DNA of 64,000 nt from Cepaea nemoralis (GCA_014155875.1 JACEFZ010017449.1:898501-962500), one strand, 5' to 3'; shown: positions 45,866 through 57,995, counted from the stretch's first letter. Notes: generated from the letters alone by a model not told the origin. Translations and numbers: made by a program.

Positions 45866-45976
45866 CATCATCATTGTTTAGTCGTCGCAGTCATCATCAT
45901 CAACAACTTCATAACTATTAACAAACTCGTCTTCATCAGGATCATTGTCACAGTGATTGTCATCATCACAAGCTAG

Positions 45977-46027
<51 letters not shown>

Positions 46028-46090
46028 GTCATCATCATCATCACCACCACCACCACCACCACCACCACCACCACCACCACAACCAGCGAC

Positions 46091-46157
<67 letters not shown>
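45866..46157. repeat. (CAT)n-(CAC)n-(TAA)n microsatellites
   Basis: CAT repeats to about 46040, CAC to 46080, TAA from 46096. Poly-D, poly-G and poly-Y reverse frames are artefacts. The TAA tract is interrupted by the mariner and resumes at 47468. Confidence 0.96.
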
Positions 46158-46159
<2 letters not shown>

Positions 46160-46160
<1 letters not shown>

Positions 46161-47467
46161 GAGGGTTCTTCAAATGAAAACCATAAAAGTGTGATAGGAA
46201 ATACAATAACCATCTCCTTGTCTTATAACCTGTCTATGTTGTTATTAAAGATGTTAAGCACGTATCATTGCGGTGCAGACGAGCAGTATGGCAGCATAAG
46301 GATAGTTTAAAGATAGTCATTCCCCTTTTGACATGCACCAAAGAAGAGCAACGTTCTGTTAGCCGTTTTTTTTTGTGTGGTTAAATCAGTGAAGGGGTGT
46401 AGACCTATAGAAATTCATCTTCAAATGAAGGTCCGGTGTGTTGATGCATGTCTGTCAGTCCAGCAAGTGTGTGAGTGGAGTAGGAAGTTTCAAAACAGTG
46501 TGACTTCTGTAACAGACTGTTCACGATCGTGTCGGACACACCAAGTAGTGACCACAGAGTCGACTGCAGCCGTTGAAGGCCTCGTAAGGTAAACCGTCGG
46601 TTAACTGTGGGTGACATTGCCTCACATCGTGACACCAGTCACGGTTCAGCACACTACAACATCCATAATGTACTACAGTACCGCAAAATGTCTGCAAAGG
46701 TGTGTGCCCTGGCAGCTTACTCCAGAACTGAAATAACGACTCATTAATGCTAGTCAAGAGCTTTTGTAGTGCTCTGAAGTAGAATATGATGGTTTCCTAG
46801 CAAGAATATTTACTGGAGATGAAACCTGGGTTCACTACAAAGAGCCGGAAACCAAGTGAGCTAGCAAGGAATGGCGCCATCGCTCCTCACAGAAACCAAA
46901 GAAGCACGTAACCATCAGCAGGGAAGCTTATGCTGACTTTCTTTTGGGATGAACGAGGCGTTATTTTAGAGCACTGTATGCTAAGAGGGAAATCTGTCAC
47001 CAGTAATATATATGCAGATCTTATCAGGAATCACCTTTGACCCGCAGTGAAATCTAAACAACGTTGCATTCTGAATAAAGGTGTCCTTTTGCAACTTGAC
47101 GACGCTCTCCCCAATACCGCCCGTACAACGGTTGAAACCATTCGAAAAACTTCACTTTCAGCGGGTACCACTTCCCCTGTACTCGCCAGATCTACCCCCA
47201 AGTGATTTCCAACTGTTTGGACAACTCAAAAAGTCATTGGGAGGAAACACACTTCAGTACGATGAAGATGTACAGCAGGTGGTGCATCCGTAGTTAAGAC
47301 ACTCGACCAAGAGAATTGTTTACTACAGGAATCCAAGCACTTTGGCGCTGGAGGACGTGCATTGTACGCAGTTATGACTACATAGAAAAATGATAATTTG
47401 TTCTTTACTTTTTCAGAATATATTCAGGAAAAAAAAATAAATTAAGGTTTTCATTTTAAGCTCCTCG
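46160..47467 (+). pseudogene. Full-length but dead mariner, 1308 bp, TA target duplication
   Basis: Ends are inverted repeats of about 23 bp (CGAGGGTTCTTCAAATGAAA / CGAGGAGCTTAAAATGAAAA), each flanked by TA. The transposase reads in three frames: RPIEIHLQMKVRCVDACLSV, CEWSRKFQNSVTSVTD (helix-turn-helix); IFTGDETWVHYKEPETK (first catalytic D) followed by a stop; VLLQLDDALPNTARTTVETI (second D, usually -LHQDNAPAHTA-); and YSPDLPPSDFQLFGQLKKSL (third D). Catalytic positions survive but stops and at least three frameshifts abolish the protein. It may still be mobilised in trans if the terminal repeats are intact. Confidence 0.93.
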
Positions 47468-47685
47468 TAATAATAATAATATAAATAATAACAACAAATA
47501 ATAATAATAATAATAATCAATCACTGTCATTTATTAAAAAAACCCATCTACTATTGCCTATAGTATCTTGCGGAGTAGGACACATATAAGCTAATACTAT
47601 AACTAATAATAATAATAATAAAAATAGCACCCTTATCATTATTATATTCAATGACATTATAATAATTATTATCATCATCATCACT
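47468..47685. repeat. TAA microsatellite continuation and AT-rich joint
   Basis: TAA repeats resume after the mariner (47468-47517) and again at 47605-47620. Between them is AT-rich unique sequence. Confidence 0.85.
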
Positions 47686-48106
47686 TTGGGCGATGGTAGA
47701 ATACTAAAGGACATCCTTTTTTTTTTTTTTAGTGAATTACGAATCGGTAAAAGATCTCGGGGTCGGCCTCTAGTTGAGTACAAAGTTGTGTGTAAACGGG
47801 ACTTGACACAGGCATTTGATATTACACCTTGAGAGCAAGTCGCCGCTGATCGCGTTGAGTGGAGAGCAAAGACCAGTAATTGGATAAAGACAAAGGAGAA
47901 CATGACTGCAGATAGTTCAATCACTGAGCGTGTGAGACGTCAGGTTATGCGTGATGGTGGTAATGGCCATGTGTTCACATGCATCCAGTGTGAAAGAACA
48001 TTTACAGCGCCAATTGGTCTGATCAGTCACATTCCCTACCGCCATGAGTTGTAGTTATTATGCCTTTATGAAGCACAATGTAATAAACTATCGTCAGTCA
48101 AGACGG
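47686..48106 (+). pseudogene. LINE-A 3' part, best copy of the C-terminal finger
   Basis: GDGRILKDI...ELRIGKRSRGRPLVEYKVVC, then an in-frame stop after FDITP, then ADRVEWRAKTSNWIKTKENM, and HVFTCIQCERTFTAPIGLIS-HIPYRHEL followed by the stop. The CX2CX12HX4H pattern is a C2H2-like finger. The terminus is TAAACTATCGTCAGTCAAGA then CGGCAAGGTGCC. A 12-bp T-run at 47719-47730 disrupts the frame. It is 5' truncated. Confidence 0.85.
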
Positions 48107-48699
48107 CAAGGTGCCAACGTAATGCTGTTCCACGTCACATTTTGACCATCTGTGTGACATACACGGAAATTCCCTACTCACTTGATCCCCATTGGTCACT
48201 GCTCGTGTGGTTTCCCCGTTTCCACGTAAATCACCAGCTGTATTCCTGTCTTACCCTGGTGTGGAATATTAAACCTCAGCCCTGGCTCTTTACACACACA
48301 TTATTTGAGCGAGATTTAACGCTTTACATTGAAAATACGGAATCTCGCCCGATTCACACCGGGATCATGGCGCAGAACGACCGGCTCAGATTAGTACATT
48401 AATGCATAATTAAATAAAGCTATGGACACAGTTGGAAATAGTTGTTCGAACTTTGGTTCTCTAATGTTGTATGAAATCTGTGGGGTTAGTTTTTTCAGAT
48501 GTTCAGTTTGTGAATGGAGAAGACATTGGTTCTCAAACAGGGCCATGTGACACCAATTTTTTATGCCATTCTACGAAGGGTTAACGAAAAATACTATTTT
48601 TGCAATATAATCACATAAGGTTTAAAAAAAAAATATAATTAAACAAGTACCGAAAGGTTTGCGACCAACTGATAGCACTCTTAAGAGACTTTTAATTAT
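48107..48699. other. Unrecognised
   Basis: One 86-codon forward frame at 48142-48402 without a recognisable domain. No other feature. Confidence 0.5.
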
Positions 48700-49085
48700 C
48701 TCTTTGTCTTGCTATTGATCTTTTGCCATCGATTTTGCCAGTTGCCGTTAAGTTTTCACATTTATTTCTCCTCAAAACGTGCAGGGAGAAAAAAAAATCT
48801 TGCCTGTCTAAGTTCAATTTCTCTAATCAATTTACGGCTTACATTTATTTCTTATATGATCATCTTATTCGTTTTTCTGTCGGCGTTTCCCTCAGAAACT
48901 ACATTTCTACTGCCATTAGATGTTTCTTAGTTTGTTCACTTAATGCTCACGTGGTACATGCATACAACAGTATGGCTTTTTCTCGTGTATAAAGCTTCAG
49001 CACTCTTTTTTCTTATAAGATCTGACCACTTTGTATTGGTATGTTTTCCATCTTGTGAAAGACAACATTTGCAGTTTAACACCGG
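48700..49085 (-). pseudogene. LINE reverse-transcriptase C-terminal relic
   Basis: The reverse translation HTNTKWSDLIRKKSAEALYT...SHTVVCMYHVSIK lines up with KKISIETRKRVLKCYIESVL-LYGCEAWT of the LINE at 49980-50240, with the same spacing to a GNADRKTNKMII block. Stops throughout. Confidence 0.6.
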
Positions 49086-49699
49086 CTGCATTGTTCTCTC
49101 CTAGATCAGTGTCCTGAAGTACAGGATACAGACTGACCATGACAAGTAGTTCAATGGTATTAGGAGCCTATGTTATAACACCAGGACCAACAGAAGACTA
49201 AGAAAACAAACAGATGGCACAAAACAAATCTATCCGACGAACAGAGCGGAACGAATAAAACCAGTAGGAATTAGGACTAACAATCCACACAACCACGGCT
49301 CTCAACAATAACCACCGCTGAGGAAGCAGGTTAGACGAGACCGAATTTGGAATTTTTTTTTTTGAAAATTGGAATTGGAATTGGAACACGAGGAAACATT
49401 TACATGTCAACATTAGAAGAACACGCATCGTTTCCTGTGGCAAACCACGAATGGGAATCAACAACCATTTGGCACGCACTAGAGAAGACAATCAAGGATT
49501 GTATACTTTAACGTTACAGAACAATACATAGAAGACAGTGGGTAAAGAATAAGTCACATGCTGATATTGTGCAGAAATCTGAATAGCCAAGAAACTCGCT
49601 TACATCCAGCATCATGTTTCTACAACTGAAATAACTTGAGTTGAGTTGTTGAGTTGAGTTAAGAACCGACATCACTGCACTCATGACATTCCCATACGT
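49086..49699. other. Unrecognised
   Basis: A 97-codon reverse frame at 49198-49491 has no known motif. (GGAATT)n-like bits lie at 49370-49386. Confidence 0.45.
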
Positions 49700-50990
49700 G
49701 CTCCGTCCCCTCGTTCAACAGCCAGCGAAGAGTCATACTACTAATCGTTCCCATCGCTATCTGATTAAAAGTTCCCTGGTCTTCCCTCTCAGTTTTGAGA
49801 TTCTTCCAGAACCCCTGCCGATCCCCCGCAATCTCATTCTATCCACATATGGGTTCTCAATCTGTTCCTCCGTCTTCTCCACCTGGTCCCACAAGCGCAT
49901 GACCACCTCCCCCTTGTCCTTGTCATTTCTTCTCATAACATGCCCACAAATTGTGACTGTCTACGTCTAATAACTCTAATCAGTTTACGATCTTCATTTG
50001 TTTCTTGAAGGACTCGTTCATGGTTTTTCTCTCTGTCCATGGTATTCTTTGCATTTTCCTCAGAAACCACATTTCCACAACCATCAGATGTTTTTCAGCT
50101 TGTCTGCTCATTGTCCACGCTTCACATCCATACAAAAGTACAGATTCTATGTAGCACTTCAACACTCTTTTTCTCGTTTCAATTGAAATCTTTTTATTGG
50201 TCAGTATGTTTTTCATCTTGCACAAGGCTATCTTCGCCACGGCAATTCTTGTTCTAATATCTCTTCAAGGCATCTCCCGTCAGATGTTATGACTGTTCCG
50301 AGATAGCTGTACCGATTCACTTGTTTAAGAATATGCCCATTTACTTAATAATACATTGTGGTATTTATTCCTTCCTATTGACGACCATAATTCAATTCTA
50401 ACCTAAGTTGTTCACTGTGTACAACAACCGCACCTACTAAATTTTGCAGGTCCTGTTCATTGTCTGCAATCAAGACTGTATCATCTGCGTATCTAATGTT
50501 ATTGATGTATCGTCCCCCAAAGTTGATTCCTTCCATATCTTCTATATTTCTGAAAATATGTTCATTGTACAAGGAAAACAGATCTGGAGACATTACACAT
50601 CCCTGTCTCACACCTCTCTTAATAGGCTAATACTGACCTACTTTATTGTCAATTCTTATGGCAGCTTGTTGTTTCCAATATTTGTTTTTTTTACAAGTCT
50701 AAGGTCTTTTACATCAATTTGTAGATCTTCAAGCATCCTTATCATGTCGACATGTCTCACTTTATTGAAGACCTTTGTGTAGTCAATAAAGCAGAGGTGT
50801 AGATCTTCGTTTACTTCTATAGAGCGTTCAATTACTGTTCTCAGTATATACACAGCATTTACTGTACCCTTGCCTTCTACAAACCCACATTGTTCCTCTC
50901 CTATTTCAGGTTGCATATACATAAGATTTGATAATTCTCTCTCCTGCTACCCGAGGTAAAAACTGACTTCCTATTCCTCTGTGCACTCAA
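49700..50990 (-). pseudogene. LINE polyprotein relic: RT palm to C-terminus
   Basis: Reverse frames in order: EIGEEQCGFVEGKGTVNAVY, LHLCFIDYTKVFNKVRHVDM (50922-50656), MRQGCVMSPDLFSLYNEHIF and NIRYADDTVLIAD (50611-50375; the YADD catalytic motif at about 50491-50480), then ETRKRVLKCYIESVLLYGCE and WFLRKMQRIPWTERK (50240-49980), then a weakly preserved FVGMLRRNDKDKG stretch. This is the core of a group-II-like LINE reverse transcriptase. Two frame breaks and a missing endonuclease show a dead, 5'-truncated copy. Confidence 0.88.
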
Positions 50991-52055
50991 GCCTAAACAT
51001 TTGATGGTCCTAACACTTCACACACCCATATGTTCCTTCCCAGGGACTTATTATTTCCATTATATGCAATTATTATTTCCCCACTAGGTTCATAATTATC
51101 GGGCAATACAATTACCGTTTTAAAGCGTTTATTCCAACTAAGAGCGACTGCGGGAAAGCCACAGAAGCAAACTGAGACCAGAAGGTGGCCATGAAACAAA
51201 AGACTGGGAATCCCCGAACTAAATAACGCTCTTCATATAAGTACCGATTGGAAACGTCGCTGAACAGACCCGCAGAGGGAGATAATCCTTGGATAAATAA
51301 TGAAACACAGATTTCAGTTTATTTCTCTAGGTAAACTCTTAAATCGTCTCCCTTTCATGTTGCCGCTTCCTCGGCTAAGGCCACCTGCGGACCACCAAAG
51401 CCTCTCTTTGCCTTCAGAGATATACTAGATCCTACACTGTGGGTACATTGAGGCAGAAGGGGCAGAAAACGCGTTAATTGAAAAATTGTGAACAAATTTG
51501 AACAGGGTTTGATGGTGAGTCCTACGGTACACGACTAACTAGATCCGCCGACCATTTTGGATGAACAGATGACAGAGCTCTCGGAGATTCCCGTACCACA
51601 TGACCTTATGCTCGGAATGGTGTTTTTTCAGTACTTACTTTCTCGTGAAAGTCAATGAGATTCTAGAAGATAACTAAGTCAATGAGATATTATAAAACAA
51701 CAAAGCCGTTGAGATATTTAGAAGATAACTAAATCAGTGAGATTTTAGGAAATAAAAGTTTGTATATCTTGCTTGGAATACGAAGACAAATGGAAGGCTA
51801 TGTCAGCGACAGATAGTTCTGAAATTCATCATTATTCAGCATAGAGAAAAACCTCATTAAGGAAACTTTTGCCTTATTCATTACCTGTGCTGATAGGCCG
51901 AAGGGTTAGGAATTTGTGGCTATGTGACCGGTGTCAAACCGAAGGAATTGTGTCAAGGGTTTGGATTACCTCACGGATTTCATAATGACAAAGTGATGTT
52001 AAAATTAACAAATTAAGCTGCGTTCTGAAGGCACTAATAGAAAAGAAGTACCCAG
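50991..52055. other. Unrecognised 1-kb spacer
   Basis: 51640-51740 contains three loosely repeated blocks around CAATGAGATTTTAGAAGATAACTAA. A 68-codon reverse frame at 50993-51199 has no known motif. No gene supported. Confidence 0.5.
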
Positions 52056-52056
52056 C

Positions 52057-52101
<45 letters not shown>

Positions 52102-52447
52102 CATAATCATGGGACGCAGAGGTGTTTCCAAGCACCAGGGCCAGGTTTTATACTGGCCAAGGCCTACTAACATGTCTTAGCCGTGCGTCCTGGGCAACAG
52201 GTTCCTTCGGAGTCCTGGCTAACGTAGTAGGATCGCTGATTCTTCCGAAGTCGGAGAGTATTTGCTTGCATGGTGAGGAACCACCAGTCTGCACACCAAT
52301 AAGCCAGACATGGGACAACGGATACTCACGCAAACCTCAGGTCCGGTATGAAATCACACTGATGTTGGACAACAAGATGTCTTCATCTGACATACCGGAC
52401 TTTGCGCTGGAGTTCTTAGCCATCGAACATAAGCAAGTAAGACTGAA

Positions 52448-52520
<73 letters not shown>

Positions 52521-52521
52521 G
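52057..52521 (+). repeat. Unknown 340-bp segment framed by (TAA)n tracts
   Basis: (TAA)n at 52057-52103 and 52449-52521 bracket a GC-richer segment starting GGGACGCAGAGGTGTTTCC. It has a continuous 166-codon forward frame extending into the right tract, but I recognise no domain. It may be the 3' end of a retroelement with a TAA tail, inserted at a TAA site. Confidence 0.55.
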
Positions 52522-52525
52522 TAGT

Positions 52526-52780
52526 TTTTTTTTGGAGGGTCGCATATCCTTTACAGGACATCGCTGTCAACATCAGCATCTTTCAGCTGATTGTTGATTT
52601 CTTGCAAGATTACACTCAGTAGTTTGCCATTGCTTTCTGAGCCACCGGCTCACATACCCCGTAAGTTACAGACGCGGAGAGAACCACCACCGATTCTCAC
52701 GTACGTCACGTTACTCACGAGAGCATACGAGATTACGGAGAAAATCGCTAACGCCTAGGCCAGGAAGACCGGCATTAATG
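52526..52780 (-). mobile_element. SINE-1, full-length reverse copy
   Basis: Poly-T at 52526-52534 is the tail; then GCATATCCTTTACAGGACAT, TTTGCCATTGCTTTCTGAGC, and at the right the inverse of the head (GAGATTACGGAG, CGCTAACGCCTAGGCCAGGA). It matches 37304-37558 end to end. Confidence 0.9.
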
Positions 52781-53177
52781 GTAGTAGTGATAATAAAAAT
52801 TGTAGTAATAATAATGGCAATAATAATATTAGTAATAGTAGTAGTAGTAGTAGTAAAATAATAATAATAGTAATAATTAGCCACTGTAGTAACTTTTTCC
52901 AAATTGCTTTTTAATTACATAACCTGCATAGTTGGATAGCTCCTGGAAAAACAAATCCAACGGTACCTTATTAAAGTCTGTAGGTCAATTCTATGGGGAG
53001 ATATAAATGTTTGTGTCAGTTTATAATTTAATATAGACATAGGGAAAAAAACAACACATACAATTTTGACCCTTTCACTTTTTGTGACCTACCTATACAC
53101 TCACACAACTGTTAGTTACACTGTCGCCAAGGGATATTACCACTGTCACTGTCTAACTCATGGGCAGATAACTAATG
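52781..53177. repeat. (TAG/TAA)n microsatellite and AT-rich spacer
   Basis: TAA/TAG/TGG trinucleotides to about 52885, then non-coding sequence. Confidence 0.7.
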
Positions 53178-53756
53178 CCTTTTATCTTATATATAAAAGG
53201 CGATCTCCGTCTGTCTGTCTGTCTGTCTGTCTGTCCCTATGTCATTTATGCGCTCGCGAACGGCCTATCCGATTGAGATGAAATTTTCTACACGTCTTCC
53301 TTTCATTCCAGCGCAGCCCACTGTCATATTTTTTTAGTGTGAAATCGGCTGCTTACCCAATATTATTTCATTTTTCATTTTTCATTATAATTTCATATAT
53401 CTCAGGGGACTTAACTCTGTAAAAGTTATTTCAAGGGGCATAACTTTTCTGTATAACTTATAGTCATATTGTGGCATCGTTTTCAAAGATTTATAAACTC
53501 TTTGTCCATAGTTATATACCGGCATATGAGTTATAATAAATAATGATACAATCTGTAAGGCATTTTCAAAGTTTTCATAAAAATAATGCATAATGCATAA
53601 CATTGTAACTCATCTTTTTTTGCTTAAAGAATGAATAAATAATAGTTACCTTATCTCTATCAAGTTTGAAGATTTTATATTTCTTTACACTGTCGCCAAC
53701 TCTAAGAAGACATGGAACAACTTCAGCCATTATTAAATCTACAGGCATATGCGTTA

Positions 53757-53945
53757 TATTCCTCCTCCTCCTCCTCTCCCCTCCTCCACCTCCTACCCTC
53801 TTCCTCTTCTCCTCCCCCTCCTCCCTCTCCCTCCTCCATCCTCCTCTTCTCTCTTTCTCCTCCTCCTCCCTCCTCCTCCCTCTTCCTCCTCCCAGCTCCT
53901 ACTCCTCCTTTTTCTTCTTCTTCTGCTGCTGCTGCCGCTGCTCCA
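53757..53945. repeat. Pyrimidine-only (CCT/TTC)n tract
   Basis: About 190 bp of C/T-rich top strand inside the element, ending in (CTG)n. The SSS/PPP/LLL frames are artefacts. Confidence 0.95.
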
Positions 53946-54057
53946 TTTACCCAAGTTAATTGTTGGGGAAGATGTAAAGATCTTTCAAGTGCTCTTTCTA
54001 ATGCTTTTTGTAAGTTGGTCTTCGTTTATCTAAGGTTGTTCTAACTGCAACCAATAA

Positions 54058-54062
54058 ATGAT

Positions 54063-54132
<70 letters not shown>

Positions 54133-54351
54133 GTCGGGAACGGGAACTTATATGACTACTCATATGAATTAAATGAGATGCTCCCCATCAGGGGCTGGGC
54201 GAAGCCGGGCCGGATCAGACAGATAGACAGACAGATAGACAGACAGACAGACAGATAGATAGTCGGGAACGGGAACGTGAGCTTATATGACTACTTATAT
54301 GAATTAAATGAGATGCTCCACACCAGGAGCTGGGCGATGCCGGGCCGGGTC

Positions 54352-54414
<63 letters not shown>

Positions 54415-54506
54415 TAGTCGGTAACGGGAACGGGAACTTATATGACTACTTATATGAATTAAATGAGATGCTCCCCACCAAGGACTGGGCGAAGCCGGGC
54501 CGGGTC

Positions 54507-54565
<59 letters not shown>

Positions 54566-54779
54566 TAGTCGGTAACGGGAACGGGAACTTATATGACTAC
54601 TTATATGAATTAAATGAGATGCTCCCCACCAGGACTGGGCGATGCCGGGCCGGGTCAGACAGACAGACAGACAGACAGACAGACAGTCGGTAACGGGAAC
54701 GGGAACTTATATGACTACTTATATGAATTAAATGAGATGCTCCCCACCAAGGACTGGGCGAAGCCGGGCCGGGTCAGCT
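54058..54779 (+). repeat. Five tandem copies of the element 3' end with (GACA)n linkers
   Basis: Copies start at about 54133, 54262, 54417, 54568 and 54686. Each reads GTCGG(G/T)AACGGGAAC, TTATATGACTACT, GAATTAAATGAGATGCTCC, CTGGGCGA(A/T)GCCGGGCCGG, then GTCA merging into (GACA)n. The last copy ends in GCTAGT instead. Confidence 0.95.
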
Positions 54780-54783
54780 AGTA

Positions 54784-55649
54784 TATATATAATATGTCCT
54801 CGATCTTCGTATTTTCGAGCGGTGCACGTCACCATAGCCGGAACATTACAGTTCTTAGCTGAAGATTAATATTTGTTTTAGAGTTTAGCTTGCTTGATTG
54901 TTGTGCTAGGGGGAGACATTGAGTCGGGATAGTTTGAGAACCATTATGGGCGTTTCCACAAAGCGTTGCCGGTCTTGAGTAAATGCTGCTCACGCTTGTA
55001 GCTTGGAAGCTGTGAAGCTGGGGGAGCTGTGATTGAGTACTGTACGGCAACTAGCCAAGTAGGGTCATAAGGAGACCTGAACTGGTATTGGTCGGCTATG
55101 TATTCTCTGGACGAATCTGGGCTTCAGCTTGAAGGTCCAGTGTATTGATTCAACCTCCAAGTCGTCTAATTCCCTAAAAAGGGTCAAATGCATTGTTTCT
55201 TTCCCCTTCTCAGTACCAAAGTTTCTTCTCAACGTTAATTGTACTGCAGAGTTCTCTTACCCCTGCCCATGTTCACAAAACCGTTGGGTTGTTCAACGGT
55301 ACCAATAAAATAGTAGTCTGGTTATGTCTCCGTCTGGCCTTTTCTCGGAGTTTTGAGCGTCAGGCAGACCTCTAGGCACTCCCTGCAGCACCATTCTCCC
55401 CAAGCGATCGTAGCAAAAGACTAAAGCCAGTCAACTTTGGGTGAAATCCTGAAACATTTTTCTTCCGTCCTGAAACATGAGTCAGGTTATGGGGCTTAGA
55501 AACGACGCACAACCTTTTGTGACTGTTCTTAGGGAATAAGACAAGTATATAGGAAACTTGGCAGTCTAGATATATATATATCAGTTTACAACTCGCCAAA
55601 CGCTCGTCATAAATTAGTCAACAGACAAAACAAAGAAAAATACAGAAAT
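54784..55649. other. Unrecognised
   Basis: No transposon protein or tandem array. Short frames only (up to 75 codons), none with a known motif. Confidence 0.5.
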
Positions 55650-57010
55650 GATGTTATCAAACAGACAGTGGGATCAACATTTTGTGCCACATATATTGAA
55701 AGTCAATCAATCAATCAGGTGCCATCTCCACAATGAAGGTTGGCGGCAAATGGATCTCCAACTCTGTCTGTCTCTCGCCCTGACTGTACATTCTGTCAGG
55801 CTGATGTCCGTCCATCTCTTGATGTTATCTTCCCACTTGTATCGTTGTCTTCCTTTTGCTCGCTTGCCCTCAACCATGCCCTCCAGTATGGTTTTTATAA
55901 TAGTATCATGTCTTTTAACATGGCCAAAATATTTCACTTGCCCCCTCTTTATTTCTTTCATCAACTCTCTCTCTTCATCCCCAGTTTTTTTAGAACCTCT
56001 TCATTTGATTGTTTTTGTTTCCATGAAATACGACATATTCGTCTGTATACCGTATATCCACATCTCCAGGGCCTCTATTCGACTTTCTAGTTGCCTTTTC
56101 AATGTTCATACAGACATGTTGAATATACGTAGCATTTGACAATTTTCCAATTTAATGCGTTGTTAATCTCTCTAGATGTTATTACTGATTTCATGCCATT
56201 GAAAGCATTTTTGGCCATTCTCATTCTCTTTTTTGATTTCTTTTTCACTTCTGCCATCATCTGTTATTATATGTCCAAGATAGGAGAACTTGTTCTAGTA
56301 TCTCCCTGTTTACTGTGATGTTCATTGATGAAATTTCCTTTCTACTGCTAATTATCATAGTTTTTGTTTTTTGGATGTTAATATACAAGCCACATTCTGC
56401 ACTGTGCCTGTTTACTTGTTCCACTAGGTCTTGTAACTCTTGCTTCACTTTTTGCTAGTAACACGGTATCGTCAGCATATCTAAGATTGTTTATGATTCT
56501 TCCATTGATGTTAAGTCCAGGCAGTTCAACTTGTTTAAAAATTCTTTCTGTGTATAGGTTGAAGAGGCTTGGGGACAGCACACATCCCTGCCGTACTCCT
56601 CTTTTTATCTCTATAGGCGACGAATAGTTATTTCCGCATCTAATAGACGCCACTTGTTCCCAGTACAAATTACTAATAAGTCTGATGTCCTTTCCGTCTA
56701 CTCCTATATCTTGAAGGCATGTAATTAGTCGTTCATGTTGTAGTCTATGAAACAAACATATATACTTTTCTGAATTTCTATATATTTTTCAATTAACATC
56801 CTCAAACAGATAACTGCTTTTTCTGGTGCCGCTGTTTTTGCGGAACCCAAACTGTTCTTCAGCTACCTCCTCATCTATTATGTTGAATTATTTCTTGTAT
56901 GACCTTGAGTAGTATCTTAGTTATGTGGCTCATTAAGCAAATAGTTCTGTAATCCTCAGTCAACAGCGCTTGGCTTCTTCGGTAGTGGGATGAAAATGGA
57001 TGTTTTCAAG
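55650..57010 (-). pseudogene. LINE polyprotein relic: RT fingers to C-terminus
   Basis: From right to left on the reverse strand: [12 protein letters not shown] and EEVAEEQFGFRKNSGTRK (56990-56820), then a 125-codon frame from 56755 with IKRGVRQGCVLSPSLFNLYT and NNLRYADDTVLLAKS (YADD at residues 93-96 of that frame), INIQKTKTMIIS (56400-56340), and finally GQVKYFGHVKRHDTIIKTIL then GMVEGKRAKGRQRYKWEDNI (55964-55707). The order matches fingers, palm and C-terminal domain of a LINE reverse transcriptase. Stops and shifts separate the pieces. An (AT)n tract abuts its upstream side. Confidence 0.9.
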
Positions 57011-57029
57011 TCTTTGGGGATGTACTCAG

Positions 57030-57146
<117 letters not shown>

Positions 57147-57154
57147 ATAGTAGC

Positions 57155-57430
57155 AACACACATACACAAAACGATGCTGATAGATGTTGTATCTGACCCA
57201 ATGCTGTTACAAATGCCAGGCAAGGACAGTTGTAGAAACACACAGGCTTAGAATCACATCGTCTGAGATACATAAGAAATCCAGCAGGAAGTGAAGAATA
57301 GATAGAGTGACAACTGAGAAATTAACAAGTGTATGAATAATACCGATTACTGTCTTTACAAAAATCAAATAATTAAAATGTTTCGGTCATTTCGTTAGAA
57401 CGGAACAATATAAACTATAGTATGTCCACA
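57155..57430. mobile_element. Dispersed repeat R1, uninterrupted copy
   Basis: Matches 14085-14255 plus 14746-14830 without the MITE. Its last 60 bp (TTTCGGTCATTTCGTTAGAA, ACAATATAAACTATAG) recur inverted at 58703-58757 and loosely at 63200-63250. 57431-57699 shows nothing recognisable. Confidence 0.7.
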
Positions 57431-57699
57431 TTTGTTTGCCTTCATTCACGATCAATTATTTTGAAAACTGTCTGTTGCATCGTTATGAAATTTTTCCAGC
57501 CGTCTTATATTTACCCCCACCCAAGGAATATGTCTTTGATAGGTCCAAAAACAACTTAAATCATTGAAAGCGGCGACATTCCTTTGATGTTTTGCTTAAC
57601 AACTAGTGATTTCTCGCTAAAAAAGTTATGTTTACGGTAATGGGGACCTGCAAATTCAGATGACAAACAAAGGCGTATCCGGATTCGTATGGGAGTGGG

Positions 57700-57925
57700 T
57701 GCAATGAAAGAAGTAGCTTACAATCGACAGGGTCGGCTGCATTGCACCGGGTTTTTATCCCATATGGCTCAGTTTCTTTCCGCAGCGCGGAAAGCGTCGC
57801 ACAAAGCACGAACTCCGTAGCTCCAGCGACGACCCTCGGGAGTGTCCGGAAAAAAATGCACTCTTGAAATGAAGGACGCGGCCCGGAATCGAACATACAA
57901 CCTTCAATCCATACTTTCTCCAATA
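57700..57925 (-). mobile_element. SINE-3 copy, reverse
   Basis: CATATGGCTCAGTTTCTTTC, CGCACAAAGCACGAACTCCG, TAGCTCCAGCGACGACCCTC and CCCGGAATCGAAC (inverse B-box) match the nested copy at 18559-18798. The T-rich end lies at the left. Confidence 0.8.
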
Positions 57926-57995
57926 GTCCTCTTCCTCTTTCAACACATGGTCCTGACGTTTTTTCCAGTAACTTTTATCAATATTTAATAGCGCG

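Larger units (their letters stand above)
53178..54783 (+). mobile_element. Helentron/DINE-like non-autonomous element (tentative class)
   Basis: The left end reads TATATATAAAAGGCGATCTC followed by (CTGT)n and CGAACGGCCTATCCGATTGA then GATGAAATTTTCTACACG. The right end reads GGGCGAAGCCGGGCCGGGTC then AGCTAGT. Both resemble termini of a large class of animal elements that I associate, from memory, with Helentron/DINE transposons. The body is AT-rich and non-coding, with a pyrimidine tract and an amplified 3' end. The end GAAGCCGGGCC..GTCAGCTAGT also occurs at 58340-58362. Class is uncertain; that it is a mobile element is likely. Confidence 0.6.

Noticed and set aside
52122..52622. 166-codon forward gene
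   Set aside because: The frame runs into a (TAA)n tract read as polyisoleucine and into a reverse SINE; no domain recognised.
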